A stretch of 64,000 nt of DNA, taken from assembly GCA_023454175.1 (NCBI GenBank), contig JAEXRW010000022.1, forward strand, positions 1 through 64,000. Direction: 5' to 3'. Position numbers and translations under genes: made by a program. Source of the stretch: Bacillota bacterium. Lineage in GTDB: Bacteria; Bacillota; Clostridia; Christensenellales; JAEXRW01. Each line of letters starts with the position of its first letter. Within the stretch, counting starts at the first letter, position 1. Shown in pieces: positions 51,469 through 58,764 of this stretch. The notes under the pieces were generated by a model that saw only the letters and a program-made list of their open reading frames with translations, searched no databases and had not been told where the DNA came from.

Positions 51469-51963
51469 ATGAAAAGGTGTTTCTGGGCGGAGTCCAATGA
51501 ATTGATGCGGCGGTATCACGATGAAGAGTGGGGCGTCCCCTGCCATGACCGAAATAGGCTGTTTGAAAAACTGTGCCTTGAATGCTTCCAGGCAGGCCTC
51601 TCCTGGGAGACCATATTGAAAAAGCGCGAGGCCTTCCGCCGTGCATTCGAAGGGTTTGACCCGCACAAGGTGGCCCATTTTCACGAGCATAAGGTCAGCC
51701 AGCTGATGGCCGACCCCTCCATTGTGCGCAATGAGCTGAAGATCCGCGCCTCCATCCGCAATGCCCATGCCCTGCTGAAAATGGAGGAAGGGGAAGAGTA
51801 TTTTCCCCAGTTCGTCTGGTCGTATTTGGATGGCAAATCCCTCTCCAAAGCCCTGAAAAAACGCGGCTTTACGTTTGTCGGCGAGACCATCTGCCGCTCC
51901 TTCCTGGAGAGCATGGGCGTTATTGATGGCCACGACCCGGATTGTGACTTCCGCCATCGGTGA
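51469..51963 (+). CDS. tag: DNA-3-methyladenine glycosylase I
   Basis: A 164-residue base-excision repair enzyme removing 3-methyladenine. RCFWAESNELMRRYHDEEWGVPCHDRNRLFEKLCLECFQAGLSWETIL is the family hallmark. The zinc site uses Cys4, a His in RYHDEEWG and the C-terminal His and Cys in DGHDPDCDF. It is slightly shorter than the usual 185-190 residues, lacking part of the C-terminus. GGAGGGG before the ATG at 51469 sets the start. Confidence 0.92.
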   Translation: MKRCFWAESNELMRRYHDEEWGVPCHDRNRLFEKLCLECFQAGLSWETILKKREAFRRAFEGFDPHKVAHFHEHKVSQLMADPSIVRNELKIRASIRNAHALLKMEEGEEYFPQFVWSYLDGKSLSKALKKRGFTFVGETICRSFLESMGVIDGHDPDCDFRHR

Positions 51964-51994
51964 CGAAAGCAAAGGAGGCCCGCGGGGGGTTGTT

Positions 51995-52421
51995 TCAGCC
52001 CTTCGGCTGTTCCTCCAGCCGTTCCAGCAGCATTTTGTAGATTCCGGGTTCCTTCCTTAGGAAGTTGATGGGCCGCAGTTCCTTGTTCGTCCAGGCGTGG
52101 GTCGTCCCGCCAGTCGCCAGCAGCGTATCGTCCGCCGTGTTGTACATTTCATATGCAAAGCGCACCTTCACGCAGGTGAGTTCCACCAATCGGGTAATGA
52201 CTGATAGATTGTCCTCATACTTCGCCGGTCTTTTAAAGTCGCATTCCAGGTGGATCAGGGGCAGCAGTGCACCCCGTGCCTCGATCTCGGAATAGCTGAT
52301 CCCCTGACGCTTTGATATATTCCGTACGCCCCATTTCAAACCAGACGGGATAGTTCGCGTGGTGCGCCACCCCCATCATGTCCGTCTCGGCGTACCGTAC
52401 CGTGATTTTGGTTGCCCACAT
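51995..52421 (-). pseudogene. Acyl-CoA thioesterase (YbgC/FadM-like) with a one-base frameshift
   Basis: The first 40 codons (MWATKITVRYAETDMMGVAHHANYPVWFEMGRTEYIKASG) are a textbook hotdog thioesterase N-terminus with the catalytic Asp, and the remainder (ISYSEIEARGALLPLIHLECDF to the end) continues in another frame. The shift lies in CCCC at 52301-52304 (GGGG on the coding strand); one base fewer restores a single protein of about 141 residues. AAAGGGGCGG precedes the ATG. It may be a true inactivation or a sequence error in a homopolymer. Confidence 0.83.
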
Positions 52422-52524
52422 TTTGATGACCGCCCCTTTGCTTTTTTCATTCTGCCATTGTACTACTGGCGGTCTGCGGTGGATAGTGGGCAGATGCTCG
52501 TTCCGCAATGAATTCATATATGTA

Positions 52525-53469
52525 TTATAGTGTAACGATCTTGTAGGTGATGAATGCCGCGTAGATCAGGACGAAAAGCGCGCCGCTGTACCGGTTGATC
52601 TTTTTAAAGATCGCCGCTAATGCAAAAAGCAGCGCCGTCACGCCCAGCATCACATATATGTCCGTATTCACACCCTCCGGCGTCGGGATGGCGTGGATCG
52701 TGGTGGATACGCCCAGGATGAAAAGGACGTTGAAGATGTTGGACCCCACGATGTTGCCGATGGCGATATCGTGCTCCTTCTTGACTGCCGCCATGATGCA
52801 CGTGATGAGTTCGGGCAGGGATGTGCCGAAGGCCACCACCGTCACGCCGATCATGGCCTCGCTCATGCCAAATCCGCGTGCGATGTTCACGCTGCTGTCC
52901 ACCACCAGTTTCCCGCCCAGGAAGAGTCCCGCGAGCCCCGCGATGAGGATGAGCGCCTGCTTCCAGCGTTCCTTGCGGCCGCATGCCTCCTCCCTTAGTT
53001 CCGTACATACGGCCTCTTTTCTCTTCCTCAGTTCGGATATGAAAAGATATGCAAGGTACGCTGTGAAAACGGCCAGCAGGATGATCCCGTCCATGAGCGA
53101 AAGCATTCTGCCCAGCAGGGCGAGTATGAGCAGGAGCATCTGCACGCCGAAGGAAATGGGGATCTCCTTTTTAGTCACCATCCTGCCCACATGCAGGGGA
53201 TGGATGAACGCGGATATCCCGATGATCAGCGCGATATTGGCGATGGAGCTTCCCACCACGTCACCGAATGTCACCTGGTTGGCCTGCTGGACGCCGGATA
53301 TGATGCCGATGGCCAGCTCGGGCGCGCTGGTGCCGAAGGCCACGACGGTCAGCCCGATCACCAGCGTCGAAATGCCAAATGACCGCGCGAGTTTGGAAGC
53401 CGATTTCACCAGCCAGTCCGCGCCTTTGATCAGCAGGACAAATCCGGCGATGAGCAGGACATAATCCAT
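52525..53469 (-). CDS. Calcium/sodium antiporter (CaCA family, YrbG-like)
   Basis: A 314-residue membrane exchanger with about ten helices in two inverted halves. The two alpha-repeat motifs, VVAFGTSAPELAIGI with GDVVGSSIANIALI, and VVAFGTSLPELITCI with GNIVGSNIFNVLFI, are intact, with the ion-binding Glu in each. A cytoplasmic loop (SELRKRKEAVCTELREEACGRKERW) joins the halves. GGAGAGTATAG precedes the ATG. It may export Ca2+ in exchange for Na+ or K+. Confidence 0.92.
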   Translation of the reverse strand: MDYVLLIAGFVLLIKGADWLVKSASKLARSFGISTLVIGLTVVAFGTSAPELAIGIISGVQQANQVTFGDVVGSSIANIALIIGISAFIHPLHVGRMVTKKEIPISFGVQMLLLILALLGRMLSLMDGIILLAVFTAYLAYLFISELRKRKEAVCTELREEACGRKERWKQALILIAGLAGLFLGGKLVVDSSVNIARGFGMSEAMIGVTVVAFGTSLPELITCIMAAVKKEHDIAIGNIVGSNIFNVLFILGVSTTIHAIPTPEGVNTDIYVMLGVTALLFALAAIFKKINRYSGALFVLIYAAFITYKIVTL

Positions 53470-53520
53470 CTATACTCTCCATAAATGCGTTTTTGATATT
53501 TTGATTGGATTCTTTGCTCC

Positions 53521-54309
53521 CTATTCAGGCAGGTTGAGCGTCCACACAGCCCTCCCGGATTCCTCCCGTACGCATACGTCTGCCTTTTTGTCGGAGTCCA
53601 GGATGCCCAGCCAGAAATGGCATGCCGCAGTGCCCACGTCGATATCCGGGTATTTCCACTTGAAATGCCGGTAGCCCGCCGGTTTGCCGATCTCCACAGT
53701 GAAACCGGTTGTTCCTTCACTCACTCTGAACTGCCAGCATTGGCTGTTCATGGCCGAAGGCGCCAGGCAGGCCAGTTCGAGTGCGCTTCGTATATATGCC
53801 GGGAAACGTTTTATGGATTCGGGATGGAGATTTTCGTCCACGGTATTCCTGCCACCGAAGATGATCTTTGTGATCCTGTCGGATAACCCCTTTGGTTTCT
53901 CCGGGTGGTATCCCAGGGGGGTGATGGCATGGATCATCCTGTCGGCATCGGGCTGGGGGATCCCGTATACAGCCTGATGGACGGCTTCCCGGTTGTAGTG
54001 CCCGTACCAGCAGGTGCCGATGCCCATCCTCTCCGCTTCGAGGATGAAAAGTTCCCCTGCGAAGCCTGTTTTGGCCTGGGATACGATGCCGGCCCCGCTC
54101 CGGAACGCGGCGAAGCATCCGGGGCCTTTAAAAGGCATGTAGTTTTCCCCCTGGTGGAGGGATATGGTCACATCGCTCTCAAAAGGCGTCTCCAGGGTAT
54201 CGACGAATTGCAGGAGGGCGTGCAGGTGAGCCTTGGATAGAGGTTGGTCCAGGTAATTCCGCACCGATCTTCGGGTATGGATCGCTTTGATCAGGCCGCT
54301 CGTGTTCAC
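53521..54309 (-). CDS. Nitroreductase-family FMN protein
   Basis: A 262-residue flavoprotein. The family start IKAIHTRRSVRNYLDQPLSKAHLHALL (FMN phosphate-binding Arg residues) is clear, and LACLAPSAMNSQCWQFRV is a second nitroreductase-like segment, so the protein resembles the TM1586-type double-domain form. A GTG start (54309) has GGAGG eight bases upstream. It probably reduces nitro compounds or quinones with NAD(P)H. The natural substrate is unknown. Confidence 0.83.
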   Translation of the reverse strand: MNTSGLIKAIHTRRSVRNYLDQPLSKAHLHALLQFVDTLETPFESDVTISLHQGENYMPFKGPGCFAAFRSGAGIVSQAKTGFAGELFILEAERMGIGTCWYGHYNREAVHQAVYGIPQPDADRMIHAITPLGYHPEKPKGLSDRITKIIFGGRNTVDENLHPESIKRFPAYIRSALELACLAPSAMNSQCWQFRVSEGTTGFTVEIGKPAGYRHFKWKYPDIDVGTAACHFWLGILDSDKKADVCVREESGRAVWTLNLPE

Positions 54310-54361
54310 GTGCTGTACCTCCTTGCAGATCGATTAGTGTTGCCTCTTGCGAGATGCCGTT

Positions 54362-54577
54362 TCATTCCTGCAGGAAATACCAGCAGTATTTGTCGTATAC
54401 GCATTTGTACGTGCGTATTTTCTTCGGCTTTTTGCGGTTTGCCATGGTGATCGCAAAGGTGGACGAGTTGATTTTTTCGAAACCCGTTATCTCCCATTTA
54501 TCGCCTGCAAAGGACCTTGCAGCTTTGCAGAGCGGCTCCGATTCTCTTTCGAGTTTTTCCAATATGTCCTGTCCCAT
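54362..54577 (-). CDS. Small hypothetical protein behind a structured leader
   Basis: A 71-residue, basic, cytosolic protein (MGQDILEKLERESEPLCKAARSFAGDKWEITGFEKINSSTFAITMANRK.. split pattern of one helix then three strands). GAGGAGGTG before the ATG at 54577 is a strong site. No family is recognised. It is notable because its 5' leader is copy 1 of a structured RNA also found upstream of dapB; the ATG lies about 30 bases after the leader's terminator-like U-run. Confidence 0.65.
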   Translation of the reverse strand: MGQDILEKLERESEPLCKAARSFAGDKWEITGFEKINSSTFAITMANRKKPKKIRTYKCVYDKYCWYFLQE

Positions 54578-54605
54578 GATATGCACCTCCTCAAATATTT
54601 GAAAA

Positions 54606-54722
54606 CAAAAAGGGAAGCCTCGCCGCGCATATGCGCTTTTAACGAGTTTCCCACCCCAGAAACTTTTTTTCTCTTGAAAACGAATATCGCTATTCGTCCA
54701 ACCGTTAAGTAACTATTTGGTT
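54606..54722 (-). ncRNA. Structured leader RNA, copy 1 (class not identified)
   Basis: On the minus strand the transcript from about 54722 contains GGTTGGACGAA, hairpin 1 (ACGAATA/TATTCGT), TTTTCAAGAG with hairpin 2 (AGAAA/TTTCT), the conserved TTTCTGGGGTGGGAA, and a 3' stem (GGGAA..CTCG with CGAG..CTTCCC, capped by GCGCATATGCGC) followed by TTTTT. Copy 2 at 57322-57444 has the same order with compensatory changes in hairpin 1. CAAATA near the 5' end can pair with TATTTG after the U-run, just before the ribosome site of the next gene. It could be a riboswitch-like leader or a small RNA. Confidence 0.75.
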
Positions 54723-54728
54723 AAATCT

Positions 54729-54756
54729 ATTATAGCAAATATACTCTTGTTGTCAA
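54729..54756 (-). promoter_or_regulatory. Promoter of structured leader copy 1
   Basis: TTGACA (54756-54751) and TATAAT (54734-54729), both perfect consensus, are separated by 16 bases on the minus strand. The same arrangement precedes copy 2. Confidence 0.85.
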
Positions 54757-54788
54757 ACCAGGTCAGGTGGAGGTTCTCGCTCTGGTAA

Positions 54789-56030
54789 TCATGCCGAAAG
54801 ATATTGACAGAGCCTCCCCCAGATATCCTGTGTCTCCAAAAATTCATCAAAATGCTTGGATGCATTCTTGTTATAATACTCCAGTTCTGTGGATATGTTC
54901 ATGAAATCCCCCCGTTTAAAAAAGGAGCATATATTCGGTAGCACACGGGACAGCTTGTCCTCCATTTCCTCGATTTTGCATCTGTAATCATCCCTTTGCG
55001 TTATGTACAGAAGCAGGGGCTTGTAACGTATCCAACCGATGCATGCGCGGTAAAAACGTTCAATGATCTTTGGAGCGTCCGCATGCACATGCTTTAATTC
55101 GATGGGAAGTACACCGTCCAGCAGGTGGTTGTACGCAGAAAACCCATCATGAAAGGTATAGCAGGGTACCTTCAGTACCTTTCTCTTATTGAGTGTGGTG
55201 CTCAGGAAGGTATCCTCGCCCCGTGCGTCCGGCGGGTTGTAAAATGCATTCACACGTTCGGGATCCGTCAGGTTGAGGCAGAGGTTCGCCCCCGAAACAA
55301 ATTTTGTTCCGTTGACCTCTTTCACCTCTTTGGGCGCATTGTTTATCAGTATGTCGGTATCTGCATACGTCACGCCCCCGTTCCGCATGACCGTCCTGAT
55401 GGAATCCCAGCTGATAATGTCGTTGCTGATGGCCTCGATGAACGTGCGGAAATCCCTCTCAGTCAGTGTATCATCAAACTGGATGTAAGGTATGGGGGAT
55501 ATGTAGCCGCAGTGGTGTCCGTGGGTTATATCTGCATCAGCGATATATTTCAGGTGGGTGTTCAGCACATGCTGGCCGCTCCATATGGCTGTGTCCCGCG
55601 TTTTTGTCACTGCGAGGGGGTACTCGTCGTCGTCCAGGAACACCAGGTAGTCCATTTTGTTTTTGATCGCAAAGTAAACCACTGCGTTCCGCTGGCCCGC
55701 ATACCCGCCCCCGAAGATCTTCTGCGCTTCTTTTTTTGTGATGATGTCTTCCTTTGCCAGGGTTTCGATCTCTTTTTGTATTGCAGTACTTCCGATAAAG
55801 CAGGCGTCATCGATCAGGTTCAGCAATTCATCGTGTACGTTGGTATAGTCGCTGGGTTTCGTTTCAGAGTATTTCAGGTCATAAGCCACAAAAAGGTTCA
55901 GATGGACCCCGTCGTTGTCAGTAAGGCCGCATTCCTTCCAATTGTATATATAGGTTCTCAGCACCTGCTGAAAGCTCTTACGCCCCGTGGCAAAGCCTAT
56001 CCCCATTTTGATGATCTTATTGTTTTCCAT
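54789..56030 (-). CDS. GT-A-fold glycosyltransferase-like protein
   Basis: A 413-residue cytosolic protein with no membrane helix. MGIGFATGRKSFQQVLRTYIYNW begins a nucleotide-binding fold, GGGYAGQRNAVVYFAIKNKMDYLVFLDDDEYP gives the DxD-type metal site, and FVSGANLCLNL with DARGEDTFLSTTL resembles the acceptor part of family 2 transferases. Sugar donor and acceptor are unknown. It stands alone between a leader RNA promoter and dapB, with no other polysaccharide genes. GAGG eight to twelve bases upstream supports the ATG at 56030. Confidence 0.7.
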   Translation of the reverse strand: MENNKIIKMGIGFATGRKSFQQVLRTYIYNWKECGLTDNDGVHLNLFVAYDLKYSETKPSDYTNVHDELLNLIDDACFIGSTAIQKEIETLAKEDIITKKEAQKIFGGGYAGQRNAVVYFAIKNKMDYLVFLDDDEYPLAVTKTRDTAIWSGQHVLNTHLKYIADADITHGHHCGYISPIPYIQFDDTLTERDFRTFIEAISNDIISWDSIRTVMRNGGVTYADTDILINNAPKEVKEVNGTKFVSGANLCLNLTDPERVNAFYNPPDARGEDTFLSTTLNKRKVLKVPCYTFHDGFSAYNHLLDGVLPIELKHVHADAPKIIERFYRACIGWIRYKPLLLYITQRDDYRCKIEEMEDKLSRVLPNICSFFKRGDFMNISTELEYYNKNASKHFDEFLETQDIWGRLCQYLSA

Positions 56031-56230
56031 TCTCCTCAGTCCTCATTGATCGCCACAAAGTTGTCTCAAAGCCCCAGCCTTCCGAGCAGATAATGGCTGT
56101 TCATATCTTTCGTTCCCGTATTACCAGTCCCATGGACGGCTGCCAGCTGAAATAAAGAAACACACAAAGAGCTGTACTGGCCATACCTGCGCCAGAATAA
56201 CAGCATAGCGCCACTTGTGGCGATTGTTTT

Positions 56231-57031
56231 TCAGGCCATCCCGGCTTCCTCGACGACGGCCGGCACCCGGCTTGCCGCATTGAGGACCTGGTCCATTTCA
56301 AACCAGCCCTTTCTGTTTGCAACAAATCTGGCTGCGCGGATGGCGCCGTCTGCAAACGCCCTGCGGGAGAATGATTCATGGATGATATGGATCTTTTCAT
56401 TTTCACCCACGATCAGCACTTCATGGTGTCCGATATAGCCGCCAGCGCGCACGGCATGGATGGGTACCGTTGCCTCCCCGCGCCTGTACAGCTCGTTTTC
56501 CAGTGTGTCCGCGATGCGTTTGGCCGTGGCCGAAGGAGCGTCCTTTTTGTGCTTGTGGTGCATCTCCGTGATCTCGTAGTCATAATCCGGTAGTTTTTGC
56601 GCTGCGATCTTCGCCATGTCCATCAGTACGTTGACGCCCGCTGTCACGTTTGGGGCGTACACCATGCCAAAGGATTTTTCCTTTGCGATCTTTTTGATCC
56701 ACCGTATCTCGGCATCTTCAAATCCCGTGGTGCAGACCACGGCAGCCACCCCGTATTTCCTGCACGCATCCAGCAATACGCGTGAAGCTGCAGGATTGGA
56801 AAAGTCTATCACTACGTCGATTTTATGCTCCTTGAATATTTCTTCCGCTTCGGATACTTCCCTTGCGGTGATGCCTGTGAAGGGCATACCGGCCAGTTCT
56901 CCCAGGTCTTTCCCTGCACGGTTGCTGTTCGGCCTGCACATGGCCGCCACGATCCGGATATCCGGATGCTCGGATATCGCGCGGGCCACCTCGCTGCCCG
57001 CTCTTCCCAGTCCGCATAAGGCTACTCTCAT
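56231..57031 (-). CDS. dapB: 4-hydroxy-tetrahydrodipicolinate reductase
   Basis: A 266-residue NAD(P)H enzyme of lysine and diaminopimelate synthesis. The nucleotide loop is MRVALCGLGRAGSEVARAI, rather than the common GxMG form. VVCTTGF, PNVTAGVNVLMDM, the catalytic EMHHKHKKDAPSATAKRI (His and Lys) and GGYIGHHEVLI are present. AAAGGAGG precedes the ATG. The leader contains a c-di-AMP riboswitch and, upstream of that, a second structured RNA. Product flow goes to DapL, also encoded in this window. Confidence 0.9.
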   Translation of the reverse strand: MRVALCGLGRAGSEVARAISEHPDIRIVAAMCRPNSNRAGKDLGELAGMPFTGITAREVSEAEEIFKEHKIDVVIDFSNPAASRVLLDACRKYGVAAVVCTTGFEDAEIRWIKKIAKEKSFGMVYAPNVTAGVNVLMDMAKIAAQKLPDYDYEITEMHHKHKKDAPSATAKRIADTLENELYRRGEATVPIHAVRAGGYIGHHEVLIVGENEKIHIIHESFSRRAFADGAIRAARFVANRKGWFEMDQVLNAASRVPAVVEEAGMA

Positions 57032-57067
57032 TTTTCTTCCTCCTTTTGTTTTTGAGACTTTGCGATA

Positions 57068-57095
57068 AACAAAAAGCGCCGTTTTTTACAGCGCC
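57068..57095 (-). terminator. Terminator of the c-di-AMP riboswitch
   Basis: GGCGCTGT pairs with ACGGCGC around AAAAA and is followed by TTTTTG on the minus strand, 37 bases before the dapB ATG. Between it and the aptamer, alternative stems GGAAGGAA/TTCCTTCC (57150-57099) and AAATGTGA/TCACATTT overlap and may form the switching platform. Confidence 0.75.
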
Positions 57096-57150
57096 AGGGG
57101 GAAGGAACTAAAGATGGTGCACCAAATGTGACAACATCACATTTCCTTCC

Positions 57151-57262
57151 AAACGCTTACGAGATTAGCTGACGGATTCGGGTTGAAGGTACCCTACCGG
57201 ATCTTCTCCGGATTCACCCCAGATGTGGTTCTCCCGTTTCCCTTTTGGGGAATTAAGCGCTG
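57151..57262 (-). promoter_or_regulatory. c-di-AMP riboswitch (ydaO-yuaA class)
   Basis: Class hallmarks are present on the minus strand: the P1 strand AGCGCTTAATTCCCC, ACGGGAGAACCACA, TGGGGTGAATCC, GGTAGGGTACCTTCAACCCG, then AATCCGTCAGCTAA and CTCGTAAGCG closing P1. It precedes dapB, with a terminator between. These switches usually lower expression when c-di-AMP is high, which would tie diaminopimelate supply to turgor or wall signalling. Confidence 0.93.
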
Positions 57263-57321
57263 CATGTATTAGTATATTCGATTGTTAAGGTTTTATTACC
57301 AATATTGCATTTTTAAGGATG

Positions 57322-57444
57322 TAAAAAGGAAGCCTCGCCGCATTCGCGTTTAATACGAGCTTCCCACCCCAGAAACTTGATTTCTCTTGAAAACGAACAT
57401 ACGCAAGTATGTATCGTCCAACCGTCAAAATGCAATATTTTATT
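57322..57444 (-). ncRNA. Structured leader RNA, copy 2 (class not identified)
   Basis: A paralogue of the RNA at 54606-54722 with the same blocks: GGTTGGACGA, hairpin 1 (CATAC/GTATG within ACGA..TTCGT), TTTTCAAGAGAAA, TTTCTGGGGTGGGAAGC, and a 3' stem GGAAGCTCG / CGAGGCTTCC followed by TTTTT. AATATTGCATTTT near its 5' end is perfectly complementary to AAAATGCAATATT just after the U-run (57313-57301), enclosing the element. The c-di-AMP aptamer starts about 60 bases further on, so dapB has two structured elements in series. Confidence 0.75.
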
Positions 57445-57450
57445 GATATT

Positions 57451-57478
57451 ATTATAACACTTTCAACCCGTTTGTCAA
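57451..57478 (-). promoter_or_regulatory. Promoter of structured leader copy 2 and dapB
   Basis: TTGACA (57478-57473) and TATAAT (57456-57451), perfect hexamers 16 bases apart on the minus strand, as before copy 1. Confidence 0.85.
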
Positions 57479-57612
57479 CCCGTTTCCAGTTCGGCAGTTT
57501 AAGCGGCTTGGCGGAGGCTTCCGGCCATGGCCGCATGCGCTATGCAGATGATTTTGCATGGTATATAATGGCTATAGGTCTATGATCTATCACGTATGAG
57601 GAGGGGGCTCTT

Positions 57613-58128
57613 TTGGCAGATATCCGCAAACCGGATGGGGTGGACGTATCCACGGCCAGGCCGAAGCCAAATGTCGTCGGTTGGACCGGCTTTATCGTCA
57701 CCGTCGGTATCCTGCTTGAGCAGATTTACATGCACGGTGTATCCTTGGTCACCGATTGGATCCCCATCGTCTTTTCCGACAGGTTGGGTAAGTTCCTGAA
57801 TTCGACTAACCCGCTGTATAGCCCTTCGTTCAGGTTCGAACAGATGTTGGATTTGGTTAATACCGTATGCTTTTTTATCTATACCGTCATGGTCCTGATA
57901 TTCCTCTCTTTTCGCAAAAAAGTCGTCCCCAAACTACTCGTCATATATGCTGCGATAGCGCTGGTCGTAAATATCACAGAGACCGTATTGCTGCATATCC
58001 AGCCCGAAGCCTTGAAAGCCTCGTTGGATCTCAACCTTCTTGTGTCGATCATCTTTATCGGTATAAACGTCCTCATGATCCTCTACTATCTTCTGTCCAA
58101 ACGTTTCAGGGCGATCTTCACCCGTTGA
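57613..58128 (+). CDS. Hypothetical four-helix membrane protein
   Basis: A 171-residue protein with a hydrophilic start of about 20 residues and four predicted helices (VVGWTGFIVTVGILLEQIYM, VNTVCFFIYTVMVLIFLSF, LLVIYAAIALVVNITETVLL, LLVSIIFIGINVLMILYYLL). It resembles the layout of DUF2569-type proteins, but I am not sure of the family. It starts at a TTG (57613) eight bases after GAGGAGGGGG. The flavodoxin-like gene follows by 23 bases on the same strand. Confidence 0.65.
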   Translation: MADIRKPDGVDVSTARPKPNVVGWTGFIVTVGILLEQIYMHGVSLVTDWIPIVFSDRLGKFLNSTNPLYSPSFRFEQMLDLVNTVCFFIYTVMVLIFLSFRKKVVPKLLVIYAAIALVVNITETVLLHIQPEALKASLDLNLLVSIIFIGINVLMILYYLLSKRFRAIFTR

Positions 58129-58151
58129 TATCTTTTTCGGGGGTATTTGAT

Positions 58152-58703
58152 ATGAAAAAAACCATCCTGGTCCTCACCGGCAGCCCGCGCAAGGGCGGCA
58201 ACAGCAGCATGCTGGCCGATGCCTTCACCCAGGGCGCACAGGCCGCGGGGCATGATGTGTTGCGTTTCGATGCCGGCATTACGCTCGTGAATGGCTGCAG
58301 GGGCTGTGATGCCTGCTGGAGCAAGGGCGAGCCCTGTGTGTTCGATGACGGGTTCAGCACCCTGGTACCCATGCTGGAGGCGGCGGACGCCCTCGTCTTT
58401 GCTACGCCCCTGTACTGGTTCGGCTTCTCCGCCCAGCTCAAATCCGCCATCGATAAATTCAATGCTTATACAAAGGAACGCTGTCCCCGCCCGCTGAAGA
58501 TCCGGGAGTGTTTCCTCATGGCCTGCGCCGCGGATGACGAGCCCGGCCTCTTTGATGCCCTTGTCGCCAACTACCGCCATATCGCTTCCTACATGAATTG
58601 GCGCAGCCGTGGCGTCCTCACCGTCCCCGGTGTCTCAGATAAGGGCGATATTACCTCAACCAACGCCCTCGCCAAAGCCGAAGCCTTCGGCAAATCTTTC
58701 TGA
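58152..58703 (+). CDS. Flavodoxin-family NAD(P)H-dependent oxidoreductase
   Basis: A 183-residue FMN protein of the NADPH-dependent FMN-reductase/iron-sulfur flavoprotein-like group. The FMN phosphate loop is LTGSPRKGGNSSML, the Cys-rich segment is NGCRGCDACWSKGEPC, and FATPLYWFGFSAQLKSAIDKF forms the second FMN loop. The Cys cluster resembles that of clostridial iron-sulfur flavoproteins, though it is incomplete for certainty. GGGGG precedes the ATG. It probably serves redox stress or quinone reduction. Confidence 0.85.
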   Translation: MKKTILVLTGSPRKGGNSSMLADAFTQGAQAAGHDVLRFDAGITLVNGCRGCDACWSKGEPCVFDDGFSTLVPMLEAADALVFATPLYWFGFSAQLKSAIDKFNAYTKERCPRPLKIRECFLMACAADDEPGLFDALVANYRHIASYMNWRSRGVLTVPGVSDKGDITSTNALAKAEAFGKSF

Positions 58704-58764
58704 AAAGTCTCTGACGAATTCACTGATGCTTCTGGATCCTCATTAATTTTTGGGAGGTACGTAA

